The translations under genes were made by a program, and so were the position numbers. A DNA stretch of 64,000 nucleotides from DAOUBP01 sp964513075. Its GTDB lineage: Bacteria; Chloroflexota; Anaerolineae; CG2-30-64-16. Location of the stretch: the NCBI GenBank assembly GCA_964513075.1, contig CAZELR010000010.1, positions 32,069-96,068 of the forward strand. Direction: 5' to 3'. Below the pieces are notes generated by a model. It saw only the letters and a list, made by a program, of their open reading frames with translations. It had not been told where the DNA came from and ran no database searches. Shown here one piece after another: positions 34,001 through 42,819 of this stretch (position 1 is the first letter of the stretch; every line of letters begins with the position of its first letter).

Positions 34001-36016
34001 TCAGTTTGTCGCCTTGCGGCTGGCCAGCACCCCGGCCACCGAGCGGGTGTGGCGCATTTTTTGGATGTGCCGTTTCTGAATCGTGTAGGCAGCCATCAGC
34101 TCGTTCAACTCACGTGTTTGTTCGCGGGCATCGCTCTGCTCATTTTCCCGAATCAGGTACTCGACTTGTTGCACCTGGCGGCGCAGGCTGCTTTCGCGCA
34201 AGAGCAGCAGCGAATCGCCCAGGTCCTTGATCAGCTTCTCGTCGGTCAGCAGCGGCTGGCGCTGCACCTCGGCAATGATCCTCCGGCTGACTTCCCACAG
34301 GACATCCGGCAGCTCGGCAATGCGATCTTCGACAGTGGCTTCGTCGTTTCCCGGCCCCAGCGCCAGGAGCTCGGACAACAGCGCCCGGTTCTCGGCGTTG
34401 GAGAAATCATCAGGGCTCAACGGCGGCGCCTGCAGGTCGATCATCTCGGCGTCCAGGGTAGGCACTACGTCAGGACGCAACAACAGCCAGCCCAGAAGGT
34501 GCTCCTCAGCGCCGAAGACTGCCGCGGCAGGGCGACCACGCCGGCCGGGTCGGGCTGTCGGGCCGGCGGCCTGCGGTTCCGGCTGGGGCCCGGCGTTCGC
34601 GGCCGCGGCTGTGCGGGGGGACGGCGCAGCCTGGCTGTCAGCCGTGTGTCCCGCCAAACGTCCCGCCGCCGCGATCTGCCCCGCCACCAGGCGCTCGTCG
34701 GTGTGCACCAGGCGGGCCAGGCTCTGAATGTAGTGCTCCCGCTCGACCGGGCTGGCGATCTCGTAGATCAGCGGGGCCAGGCGCTCCACCGCGTTGGCCT
34801 TGCCACGGGCGCTGTTCAGGTCTTCGTCCTGGGCCACCAGGTGCAGGTAATAGTCGACGATGGGCCGGGCGCTCGCGATCACTTCCTGCCAGCGGGACAC
34901 GTCCGCGTAGGCCAGTTCGTCCGGATCCAGGCCGGCGGGCAGGGTGGCGATGCGCAGCTGCGCCTTCAAGCGGCTCTCCTGGCGCACCAGGCCGGTGGGA
35001 CTGATCACCGGCTCCCACTCACGCTCCAGCGACTGGCGGGCGGTCTCCAGGCCGCGCAGGGTGGCGTGTTCGCCTGCTGCATCCGGGTCCAACGCCAGGG
35101 TGATGTTGTTGCTGTAGCGCTTGAGCTGGCGCATCTGCGACTCGGTCAGCGCGGTGCCCATCCCGGCTACCACGTTGCACACCCCCACCTGGTGCGACAT
35201 CAGCACGTCCATGTAGCCTTCGACGATCACCGCCAGGTTCGCGTCACGGATCGCCTTTTTGGCCATGTCCAGGCCGTAGAGCGTGTTGCCTTTGTCAAAG
35301 AGCGGCGATTGGGGCGAATTGATGTACTTCGGCCCCGGTCGCTCGGGATCTTCCTTCAGGATGCGGGCGCCGAATCCGATGGCGCGGCCCTGCATGTCTC
35401 GGATCGGGATCATCAGCCGGCCCCGGAAGCGGTCGTAGTAGCTGACGCCGGCCTCTCCTTCGCGGCGGATGATCAGCCCGGCTTCTTCGAGCTCTTCCAA
35501 GCGGTAGCCCTTGTTCAGCAGCCGATCGCGCAGGGCATCCCAGGTGTCCAGCGAGTAGCCGAGCTGCCAGGTTTCCCAGGTGGCCGGCGTCAGCCCGCGG
35601 CGCTCCAGGTAGGCGCGCGCAATGGCTGCCTCGGAGTTCTTGTTGAGCAGGTAGTTGAAATAGACGGCCGCGTCGGCGACGATGGCTCGCAGCCGCTCGA
35701 GATGGGCGTCCTCGGCTGAGCTGCCCTGGTCCCGCGGTTTCAGCTCCACGCCGGCCTTGGCTGCCAGCAGCGCGAGCGCCTCGCCGAAGTCAAGGTTCTC
35801 GCGCTTCATCACAAATGAGAAGATGTCCCCGCCGGTGCCGCAGGCCCCGAAGCAGTGCCAGCCCTGGGTTTCGGGGAATACGATGAACGAAGGGGTCTTC
35901 TCGTTGTGGAACGGACAAAGGCCCTTGTAGTTCCGTCCCGCCTTGCTGAGCGGGACGTATCCGGAGATCACGTCGATGATATCGAGGCGATCCTTGATTT
36001 CGTCGATCACGCTCAT
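34001..36016 (-). CDS. dnaG: DNA primase
   Basis: 671-residue primase that makes RNA primers for replication. The N-terminal CHC2 zinc ribbon is seen at Cys34, His37, Cys55 and Cys59 (GLCPFHNEKTPSF, GWHCFGACGTGGD). The catalytic core holds GRLMIPIRDMQGRAIGFGARIL and the TOPRIM motif AVIVEGYMDVLMSHQVG, with LDPDAAGEHA. A linker (about 470-510) rich in Ala and Pro leads to the C-terminal helicase-binding region. The start at 36016 gives the canonical MSVIDEIKDRLDIIDVIS. A consensus promoter lies just upstream. Confidence 0.96.
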   Translation of the reverse strand: MSVIDEIKDRLDIIDVISGYVPLSKAGRNYKGLCPFHNEKTPSFIVFPETQGWHCFGACGTGGDIFSFVMKRENLDFGEALALLAAKAGVELKPRDQGSSAEDAHLERLRAIVADAAVYFNYLLNKNSEAAIARAYLERRGLTPATWETWQLGYSLDTWDALRDRLLNKGYRLEELEEAGLIIRREGEAGVSYYDRFRGRLMIPIRDMQGRAIGFGARILKEDPERPGPKYINSPQSPLFDKGNTLYGLDMAKKAIRDANLAVIVEGYMDVLMSHQVGVCNVVAGMGTALTESQMRQLKRYSNNITLALDPDAAGEHATLRGLETARQSLEREWEPVISPTGLVRQESRLKAQLRIATLPAGLDPDELAYADVSRWQEVIASARPIVDYYLHLVAQDEDLNSARGKANAVERLAPLIYEIASPVEREHYIQSLARLVHTDERLVAGQIAAAGRLAGHTADSQAAPSPRTAAAANAGPQPEPQAAGPTARPGRRGRPAAAVFGAEEHLLGWLLLRPDVVPTLDAEMIDLQAPPLSPDDFSNAENRALLSELLALGPGNDEATVEDRIAELPDVLWEVSRRIIAEVQRQPLLTDEKLIKDLGDSLLLLRESSLRRQVQQVEYLIRENEQSDAREQTRELNELMAAYTIQKRHIQKMRHTRSVAGVLASRKATN

Positions 36017-36026
36017 GGCGGAATGA

Positions 36027-36055
36027 ATTATACTAAACGGATTGCAGAGTGTCAA
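36027..36055 (-). promoter_or_regulatory. Consensus promoter of dnaG-rpoD
   Basis: Minus-strand TTGACA (36055-36050), 17-base spacer, TATAAT (36032-36027), 10 bases from the start codon. The transcript therefore has almost no leader. Confidence 0.85.
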
Positions 36056-36075
36056 ACATCCTGCAAATCTTAAGT

Positions 36076-36134
36076 TTAGAAACAAGCGGCTACACCAGAG
36101 GAGTTCGCATCCTCTGGTTCATTCTGGTTTCTAA
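36076..36134. repeat. Nested hairpin upstream of dnaG
   Basis: Outer arms TTAGAAAC (36076-36083) and GTTTCTAA (36127-36134); inner perfect arms ACCAGAGGA (36094-36102) and TCCTCTGGT (36110-36118). It follows the stop codon of the 1580-residue gene on the minus strand and probably terminates it. The GAAAC/GTTTC edges recall the AAACCAGG palindromes elsewhere. Confidence 0.7.
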
Positions 36135-36143
36135 GATCAATTT

Positions 36144-39100
36144 CTAGTGCGCGATCTCCTGCCGCGACCAGGGCCAGGCACGGCTGAGCGGGCTGGCCAG
36201 GTAGATCGCGGCGCGTTCGGCATCGACGGCCAGCCCGAAGATCGACGTGGCCCCGCGGCGGGCCACCAGGGGTGTATCCGCCCAATCGCCGCGGTCCAGG
36301 TCGTAGGCCAGGACGCCTTCTTCGGTGCTCACCAACAGCCGGCGCCGCACCGGGTCGACGGCGAGGGCCTGTGCGCCGGTCAGCGGGCGGTCTAGGGCCG
36401 CCGGAATGATTTCGACGATGGCGCCGGTGTCGCCGTCGAGTGCCGCGATCTGCCGATAGTGTGGGCTCAGCGCGTAGATCACGTAGACCCGCGCCCGCGC
36501 CCCCGCCGGCGCCTTCGCCTCATCGACGACCAGCCCCTGCGGGAAACCCCACCCGTCCAGCGGCGTCACGGTTAGTCGCGCGGCGGTGTCCGCATCCAGC
36601 ACCGCGACCCCGGCGTCTCCGGTCAGCCCCACAAAGACGCGGCCCGTGCCCGCGACCTCCGCCACGGCGTACGGCCCCGCGCCCACCGCCACTTCGGCCA
36701 GCGTTCGCAGGTCGCCGGCTGCCAGCACGCGGATGACGCCGGCCAGGGTGTCGGCGGCGAAGATGCGTACGGTTCCGTCTGCGGCCGTGACCTGGGCCAG
36801 CCCGCCCGGCAGGCTGAAGACCGGCGCGCTCTGCGCCTCCACCGCCAGCGTCTGCGCGTTCAGCGCCAGCACGGCCTTGTACTCACGGCTGGCCACGAAG
36901 AGGCGGCCGGCCGGCGCGTCTATCACCAGGCCGCCCGGCCCGATGTCCAGGGCGACCTGGGCCAGCACGCGGCCGTTGGCCGGATCGTATAGGGTCAGCG
37001 TGGTTTCATCCGCCAGGTAAAGATGGCCGGTGTTGGGGTCAACGGCCAGGATGTGGGCGGCCGCCGGCAGGACCGGGGTGGCAATGGCTCCGGCCTGGGC
37101 GACGGCCTGGGCCGCTGCCTCTCTGACGATCAGCGGCAGGAAGATCGCATGGGGCAGCGCGCTGGCCTGCAGGGTGTAAAACGCGCCGGCGCCGCCCAGG
37201 CCCTCCTGTTCTTCGACGCGCAGGGTGTAGATGCCGGAGGCCGGCGCCTGCCATGCCAGGCGCGTGATGATGCCGCTGTTTAGGGCATCGCCACCTGTCA
37301 TTGCCTCATACTCCGCGCCGCCAGGTAGGGCGCTCGACCCTGCGGCCAGGGGCGTCACCCCATCCTCGGCAAACAGCGTCAGCTTGATGCGAACGCCGCC
37401 CACGGCATTGGCCGTAAACAGGTAGCGGCTGCCGCCCAGGGCTGTGATCCTGACCCAATCTATGTCGCCGGGCAGGTGGAAGGTGTGTTCTTGCGGCGCA
37501 GCGTCGATCACCAGCTCATGGGCCTGCTGCGGCACGTCGTCCGGCTCGTAGTCGTCGGGTGTGCCGGGCAGCACCGGGGTGAGAGTGTGCGTGGGCGTCG
37601 CGGTGCCCGTCGGCGTGACCGACGGCATCGGCGTCAGGGTCGCAGTGGCGGTGGGCGTGACCGACGGCGTTGGCGTCACGGTTTGCGTCGGCGTGTGGCT
37701 CGGCGTCGGGGTTACGGTTTGCGTCGGCGTAACCGTGGGGGTCTGCGTCGGCGCCGGCGTGACGGTGATGGTGGGTGTGTCGGTGGGCGGCCGGGTGGCT
37801 GGCGGCGTGGGCTGGATCAGGGGGCCGCTATCCTGGAAGATGCTCACGGTGTCGTCGCCGCCGTTGCTGACGTAGACCCGGCCTGTGGCCGCATTCACCG
37901 CAATCCCCTCCTCAGCGCCGCGGCCGACCGGAACCCAGGCCAGCCACAAGGTAGTCTCGACGTCGTAGATATGCATCTGCTGGTCGTCGGCGCAGACGAC
38001 GAACAGGTGGCCGCTGGCCGGGTTGACCGCCACCTGATACGGCGCACAGTTCAAAGGCATGTGTTTGACGACGGATAAATCCGCGAGGTTGATGATGGTG
38101 ACCGTGAGGCCATCCCGGTCGGCGGTATACAGCCGGCCCCGGAGCGTGTCGATGGCGATGCCATAGGGACCGCTGCCGGTGGGCAGCTCGCCCTGCCGCG
38201 CGCCGTCGGCAAGATCATAGATGCCGACGGTGCTCTCCAGATGGTGGGTCACGTAGAACCGGCCGCGCGCCGGATCCAGCGCGATCAACGAAGGCTCGCC
38301 GCCGGAGGGAACTTCGCCAAGCAGCGCACCGCCGGCGCCGTCCAGCAGCGAGATCGTGTTGCTGCCGAAGTTAGCCGCGTAGACGATCCCGGTGGCCGGG
38401 TCAACCGCTACCCCATCGGGCTGGGAACCGACCGGCATCCCGATCGGCTCGCCGGCCGTCTCCGTCGAGACGCGGCTGACATCGCCGGTAAATTTATTGG
38501 CCACATACAGCAGCCGGTTGACGGGGTCGTAGGCCGCGCCATTGCCGCCACCGGCGCCGCCCAGGCTGATGACGCGCGAGACAAGACCCGTTTGCCCGTC
38601 GATGACCGAGACATTGGCAACCAGGTGGTTCGCGGCATAGATCAGGTTGTTGTAGCTGTCCACTGCCAGGCCGTGCGGGTTCTGACCCACCCATACCGTT
38701 GCCAACGGCTGCGCGACCGGGGTCGCCGTGGGCGTGCGGGTGGCCGTCTGCGTGCGCGTGGCAGTGGGTGTGCGGGTGGGGGTGGCTGTGCGCGTGCGCG
38801 AAGGCGTCGCCGAGGCAGTCGGTGTGGGCGTGGTGGTGGGTGTCCAGGTCTGGCTCGGCGTCACGGTTACGGTCGGGGTGAGCGTGTGTGATGGTGTTGC
38901 CGTCGGCGTTGCCGTTGTCGTCGGCGTGAACGGGAGGGGCGTATCTGTCGGCGATGGCGTCCCGGTCGGCGAGCCTGTGGCAGTCGCAGTCGCAGTCGGG
39001 GATGGCGGCGTCAGCTCGCCTGTCGCGGTGGGTGTCGGCGTCAGCTCGGATGGCTCGCCGGTGGCGGTGGCCGTCGGCGTGATGGTGGAAGATGCACTCG

Positions 39101-40886
39101 GCGAAGCCGTAGCCGTCGGCGTTATCGTCGGCGGCACAAGCGTTTCTGTGGGTGAAGGGGTGACGGTTGGCGCAGGCGTGTGCACCGGCGTTACCGAAGG
39201 TGTGATAGAAGGCGTGTGCACCGGCGTCACCGATGGTGTGGGCGTCACCGACGGCGGTGACGTCACCGACGGCGTTGACGTCACCGATGGTGTGGGCGTC
39301 AACGACGGTGTTGGCGACGGCGTTGGCGACGGCGTTAGTGTGAGGGTGACAGTGGCCGTCGGGGTGGCAGTCCGCGTACGCGTGGGGGTGGACGTGGGCG
39401 CACTGACGACGACGGCCGCCGTGTTGGATAACGATATGGTCGTGAAATTGCTGGCGCTGACCGTGATGCTGCTGGTATACGTGCCTGCGGCGCCGGCCGC
39501 CTTGGCTTGAAACTTGAGCGTGAACAGGCTGGAGGCGTAGGGGTAGGACTTGTCCAGCGCCTGGACGCTGACGTACTGTGCGTGCAGCGAGTTGTCTTCT
39601 TCCACCCAATTCCAGTTGCTCCAGGCGCTGCCCGGATCTGAGAGCTCGTAGGGCGCCACCCCCATGAGCTCGGGCCAGGCGCGCCAGTAGTACTGGAACG
39701 CTCGGCTGACATACTCTGCACGGTTGGTTTCGTTGATGGCAGCGTAGCGCCGGTCGTACTGCGAATAGAGCTCATAGCCGGTCTCGCTGAGGAAGATCGG
39801 CGCCGCGGGCCGGCCATAGGCGGCCAGCACCTTGATCTCAGGAACGTAGCTGTCGATGGCGACGCTGCTGTTGATGGCCTGGCCGCGGTGAATGTTGAGC
39901 TCGGGCGGGTAGTTGCCGGGGTAGCTGTGCGCGGCCCAGACGTCGAACGCCCAGCGGCTGTTGGGCACGTTGGTGAACATGGTCTGCATGAACGTCGTCG
40001 GCGCAATGTTGCCGCCGGGCGCCAGCGGTCCGTTCAGGATCACGATGCGCGCATCGCCTCCGGTCATGGTGCGGATGGCGCCTGCGGTTTGTTCCAGGAA
40101 CTGGCCGTACTCGGTTGCGTTGGCAGCGTTGCCCCATTCGAGGTTCAGGTTGGGTTCATTCCAGATCTGAATGTACAGCGTCTGTCCATCGCGCCGCGGC
40201 AGCCCCGATACGACGCGCGCGAAGCCCTGGGCAACGTCGGTGTAGTTGCCTGGCGAGCTAGGCGTCGGCTTTTGCCAGAACGAGCCGCCACTTACCCCCG
40301 CCAGCCGTATCACCGGCTTCAAGCCGCGGTCGTATGCGGCGTTGACGTAGTCGATCCAGCAGGAAGTGGGCCCCGAAGTCGCAGCGGTGATCCCATAGAA
40401 GAGCTGCTTGGCGAACGCTGCATAGCCCATGAGGGTGCGGGTGTGGTTGAGCTGCCACTGGGTATAGGCAATGTTGCAGCGCTCCTGCACCATGGTGTTG
40501 ATGCCATAGAAGGAGTCCCCCCGCCGCGCCGGCACACTGAGCCCGCTCCAGGTGAGGACGCGCCCCGCGACGGCCGGGTTGGCGCTGCTGATCTCGATGC
40601 CGTCGCGATAGATATGTGTCGAGCCGGAGACGTAAGTGAAGCCGGACGGCAGCGTGTGGGCCAGGCTGACGCCCAGCCCGGCCTGATCTCCAGAGTTCGT
40701 CAGCACGTCGCTGTAGGTGACGGTTGCACCGGTCAACACCGAGCTTGGGCTGACGCCGGCGCTGAGGCCGACGACGGGCCACGGCACCGTGGGCGGCGCC
40801 ACCGGCGCCGCCGTAGTGCCAGCCTGCAGGGGCAGCAGCATGCTGAGGACGATCAATGGGACAAGCCGGACGAGGCTGTGGTGCAT
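36144..40886 (-). CDS. 1580-residue secreted modular protein: DUF11, GH-like barrel, beta-propellers, PPC
   Basis: A signal peptide (1-26, LVRLVPLIVLSMLLPLQAG) is followed by a DUF11-like domain (about 37-105) and a domain (about 110-440) resembling a clan-A glycoside hydrolase barrel, with IWNEPNLN near 242 and FLSETGYELY near 362 as candidate acid/base and nucleophile. Next come a short beta-sandwich, a Thr/Pro repeat linker (about 500-728), a first YVTN/YncE-like beta-propeller (about 728-1030), a second T/P linker, a PPC domain (DDYEPDDVPQQA to YTLRVEE, about 1110-1240) and a second propeller (about 1270-1580). No sortase, PEP-CTERM or anchor helix is visible, so it is released or held by binding. 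The substrate is unknown. Start 40886 is preferred over a longer frame lacking a signal peptide. Confidence 0.88.
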   Translation of the reverse strand: MHHSLVRLVPLIVLSMLLPLQAGTTAAPVAPPTVPWPVVGLSAGVSPSSVLTGATVTYSDVLTNSGDQAGLGVSLAHTLPSGFTYVSGSTHIYRDGIEISSANPAVAGRVLTWSGLSVPARRGDSFYGINTMVQERCNIAYTQWQLNHTRTLMGYAAFAKQLFYGITAATSGPTSCWIDYVNAAYDRGLKPVIRLAGVSGGSFWQKPTPSSPGNYTDVAQGFARVVSGLPRRDGQTLYIQIWNEPNLNLEWGNAANATEYGQFLEQTAGAIRTMTGGDARIVILNGPLAPGGNIAPTTFMQTMFTNVPNSRWAFDVWAAHSYPGNYPPELNIHRGQAINSSVAIDSYVPEIKVLAAYGRPAAPIFLSETGYELYSQYDRRYAAINETNRAEYVSRAFQYYWRAWPELMGVAPYELSDPGSAWSNWNWVEEDNSLHAQYVSVQALDKSYPYASSLFTLKFQAKAAGAAGTYTSSITVSASNFTTISLSNTAAVVVSAPTSTPTRTRTATPTATVTLTLTPSPTPSPTPSLTPTPSVTSTPSVTSPPSVTPTPSVTPVHTPSITPSVTPVHTPAPTVTPSPTETLVPPTITPTATASPSASSTITPTATATGEPSELTPTPTATGELTPPSPTATATATGSPTGTPSPTDTPLPFTPTTTATPTATPSHTLTPTVTVTPSQTWTPTTTPTPTASATPSRTRTATPTRTPTATRTQTATRTPTATPVAQPLATVWVGQNPHGLAVDSYNNLIYAANHLVANVSVIDGQTGLVSRVISLGGAGGGNGAAYDPVNRLLYVANKFTGDVSRVSTETAGEPIGMPVGSQPDGVAVDPATGIVYAANFGSNTISLLDGAGGALLGEVPSGGEPSLIALDPARGRFYVTHHLESTVGIYDLADGARQGELPTGSGPYGIAIDTLRGRLYTADRDGLTVTIINLADLSVVKHMPLNCAPYQVAVNPASGHLFVVCADDQQMHIYDVETTLWLAWVPVGRGAEEGIAVNAATGRVYVSNGGDDTVSIFQDSGPLIQPTPPATRPPTDTPTITVTPAPTQTPTVTPTQTVTPTPSHTPTQTVTPTPSVTPTATATLTPMPSVTPTGTATPTHTLTPVLPGTPDDYEPDDVPQQAHELVIDAAPQEHTFHLPGDIDWVRITALGGSRYLFTANAVGGVRIKLTLFAEDGVTPLAAGSSALPGGAEYEAMTGGDALNSGIITRLAWQAPASGIYTLRVEEQEGLGGAGAFYTLQASALPHAIFLPLIVREAAAQAVAQAGAIATPVLPAAAHILAVDPNTGHLYLADETTLTLYDPANGRVLAQVALDIGPGGLVIDAPAGRLFVASREYKAVLALNAQTLAVEAQSAPVFSLPGGLAQVTAADGTVRIFAADTLAGVIRVLAAGDLRTLAEVAVGAGPYAVAEVAGTGRVFVGLTGDAGVAVLDADTAARLTVTPLDGWGFPQGLVVDEAKAPAGARARVYVIYALSPHYRQIAALDGDTGAIVEIIPAALDRPLTGAQALAVDPVRRRLLVSTEEGVLAYDLDRGDWADTPLVARRGATSIFGLAVDAERAAIYLASPLSRAWPWSRQEIAH
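38700..39400 (-). repeat. Coding Thr/Pro minisatellite
   Basis: About 700 bases of low-complexity coding repeats, roughly T-P-x-x-T-x-T-P, with 12-18-base units such as those around 39220-39330 that are near-identical to one another. It forms the first linker of the 1580-residue protein. The linker is probably extended and may be O-glycosylated; its length should vary between strains. Confidence 0.85.
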
Positions 40887-40896
40887 AGATGCACTC

Positions 40897-42819
40897 CTAG
40901 CTGGTGGGTATTTCCTCCTGCTCGAACTGGCTGTTGTACAACTCAGCGTAGAACCCGCCGGCGTGTAGCAGGCTTGTATGGTCGCCCTGTTCCACAATGT
41001 CGCCGTCGCGCATCACCAGAATCAGGTCAGCATCGCGGATGGTCGACAGGCGGTGGGCAATGATGAAACTGGTGCGCCCTTTCATCAGCGCGTTCATCGC
41101 GCGTTGAATCAACACCTCGGTGCGCGTGTCCACCGAGCTGGTCGCTTCATCCAGGATGAGGATTCGGGGGTCGGCCAGGACCGCGCGCGCAATGGTCAGC
41201 AGTTGCTTCTGCCCCTGTGAAACGTTGCTGGCCTCCTCGTTCAGGACCATCTGATAGCCGTCCGGCAGCGTGTGCACGAAGTGATCGACGTGCGCGGCCT
41301 TGGCAGCGGCGAAAACCTCCGCATCGGTCGCCTCCGGCCGGCCGTAGCGGATGTTCTCCAGCACCGTAGCATTGTAGAGCCAGGTATCCTGGAGCACCAT
41401 GCCGAACAGCTTGCGCAGGTCACCCCGCGCGAACTCGCGGACGTCGTGCCCGTCCACGCGGATTGCGCCGCTGTTCACGTCGTAGAAGCGCATCAGCAGC
41501 TTGACCATGGTCGTCTTGCCCGCGCCGGTCGGTCCGACGATGGCGATGCGCTGGCCGCAGCAGACGCTCGCGTTGAAGTCGTTGATGATCACCTTGTCGG
41601 GGGTATAGCCGAAGCGGACGTGTTCGAAATCCACTCGGCCTTCCGGCTGGGTCAACTGCACCGGCTCGGCCGGGTCCGGCTGTTCCTCGGCCTCGTTCAA
41701 AAATGCGAAGACGCGCTCGGCCGCCGCGGCCGTCTGTTGCATGACGTTGGAGACGTTTGCTAACTGCGAGATTGGCTGCGTGAAGTTGCGGACGTACTGA
41801 ATGAAAGCCTGGATGTTGCCGACGGTGATCATGTTGCGCACCGCCAGCCAGCCGCCCAGCACCGCCACCGCCACGTAGCCCAGGTTGCCGATGAAGCCCA
41901 TCACCGGCATCATCAGCCCCGAGAGGAACTGCGATTTCCAAGCCGAGCTGTACAAGGTGCCGTTGTGGCCGTCGAACGTGGCAACACTCTTGGCCTCACC
42001 GTTGAAGGCCTTCATCACCAGGTGGCCGCCGTACATTTCTTCGACGTGCCCGTTGATGTGGCCCAGGGTGTCTTGCTGTTGCTTGAAGTACTTTTGCGAG
42101 CGCCCTACGATCTGCGAGATGAAGACCAGCGACAGTGGGATGATCAGCAGCGTCGCCAGCGTCATCTGCCAGCTGATCGTCAGCATCATCACCAGCACGC
42201 CCACCACGGTCACTGCCGAGGTAATGATCTGTGACAGGCTCTGGTTGAGGGTCTGACTCACCGTGTCCACGTCGTTGGTCACGCGCGAGAGCACCTCACC
42301 GTGGTTGGTGCCATCAAAGTAGCGCAGCGGCATCCGGTTAATTTTATCGGCAATGTCTTTGCGGAAGGTGTAGGTGACCTTGGCCGTCACGCCCGCCATG
42401 ATCCAGCCCTGCACGTAGTTGAAGAGTGTGGCCAGCACGTAGAGGCCGGTCATGGTCAGGATGATGTTGCCGATGTAGACGAAATCAATCCCCTGGCCCG
42501 TCCCGGCGATCTGCCCCAGCACGCCCTCGAACAGCTTGGTGGTCGCCTTGCCTAAGATCTTTGGGCCGAGGATGTTGAACACGGTCGAGGCGGTGGCTGC
42601 CACGAACACCACGACGAACGACCATTTGTATGGGCTCAGCGCCTGCAGCAGCCGGCGCATGGTGCCCTTGAAGTCGCGGGGCTTTTCGCCGCGCACCATC
42701 ATACCCATCGGGCCGTGCCCGCCGGGGCCGCCGCGGCCGGAGCCGGGGCCAAGGGCCGGCGGTTTGCTTTCCTGGGCCCCTCGCGGCCCTGGTCTTTGAG
42801 ATCCGCTTTGCACGCTCAT
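40897..42819 (-). CDS. ABC exporter subunit with canonical nucleotide site
   Basis: 640-residue half-transporter. A Gly/Pro-rich N-terminal tail (1-45) precedes six membrane helices (from about 60) and an NBD with Walker A GPTGAGKTTMVK, signature NVSQGQKQLLTIARAV, Walker B ILILDEATSSVDTRTE and H-loop IIAHRLSTI. The catalytic Glu after Walker B is intact. It pairs with the upstream gene, whose site is degenerate, to form a heterodimeric exporter. The start ATG overlaps the upstream stop as ATGA. A role in drug or lipid export is likely, given the MarR regulator in the operon. Confidence 0.93.
   Translation of the reverse strand: MSVQSGSQRPGPRGAQESKPPALGPGSGRGGPGGHGPMGMMVRGEKPRDFKGTMRRLLQALSPYKWSFVVVFVAATASTVFNILGPKILGKATTKLFEGVLGQIAGTGQGIDFVYIGNIILTMTGLYVLATLFNYVQGWIMAGVTAKVTYTFRKDIADKINRMPLRYFDGTNHGEVLSRVTNDVDTVSQTLNQSLSQIITSAVTVVGVLVMMLTISWQMTLATLLIIPLSLVFISQIVGRSQKYFKQQQDTLGHINGHVEEMYGGHLVMKAFNGEAKSVATFDGHNGTLYSSAWKSQFLSGLMMPVMGFIGNLGYVAVAVLGGWLAVRNMITVGNIQAFIQYVRNFTQPISQLANVSNVMQQTAAAAERVFAFLNEAEEQPDPAEPVQLTQPEGRVDFEHVRFGYTPDKVIINDFNASVCCGQRIAIVGPTGAGKTTMVKLLMRFYDVNSGAIRVDGHDVREFARGDLRKLFGMVLQDTWLYNATVLENIRYGRPEATDAEVFAAAKAAHVDHFVHTLPDGYQMVLNEEASNVSQGQKQLLTIARAVLADPRILILDEATSSVDTRTEVLIQRAMNALMKGRTSFIIAHRLSTIRDADLILVMRDGDIVEQGDHTSLLHAGGFYAELYNSQFEQEEIPTS

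Noticed and set aside
38728..39510. 260-codon Val/Gly repeat frame on the plus strand
   Set aside because: It is the complement of the Thr/Pro linker repeats of the 1580-residue protein.
36144..40886. Second PEP-CTERM substrate
   Set aside because: The C-terminus has no PEP motif, no hydrophobic segment and no basic tail.
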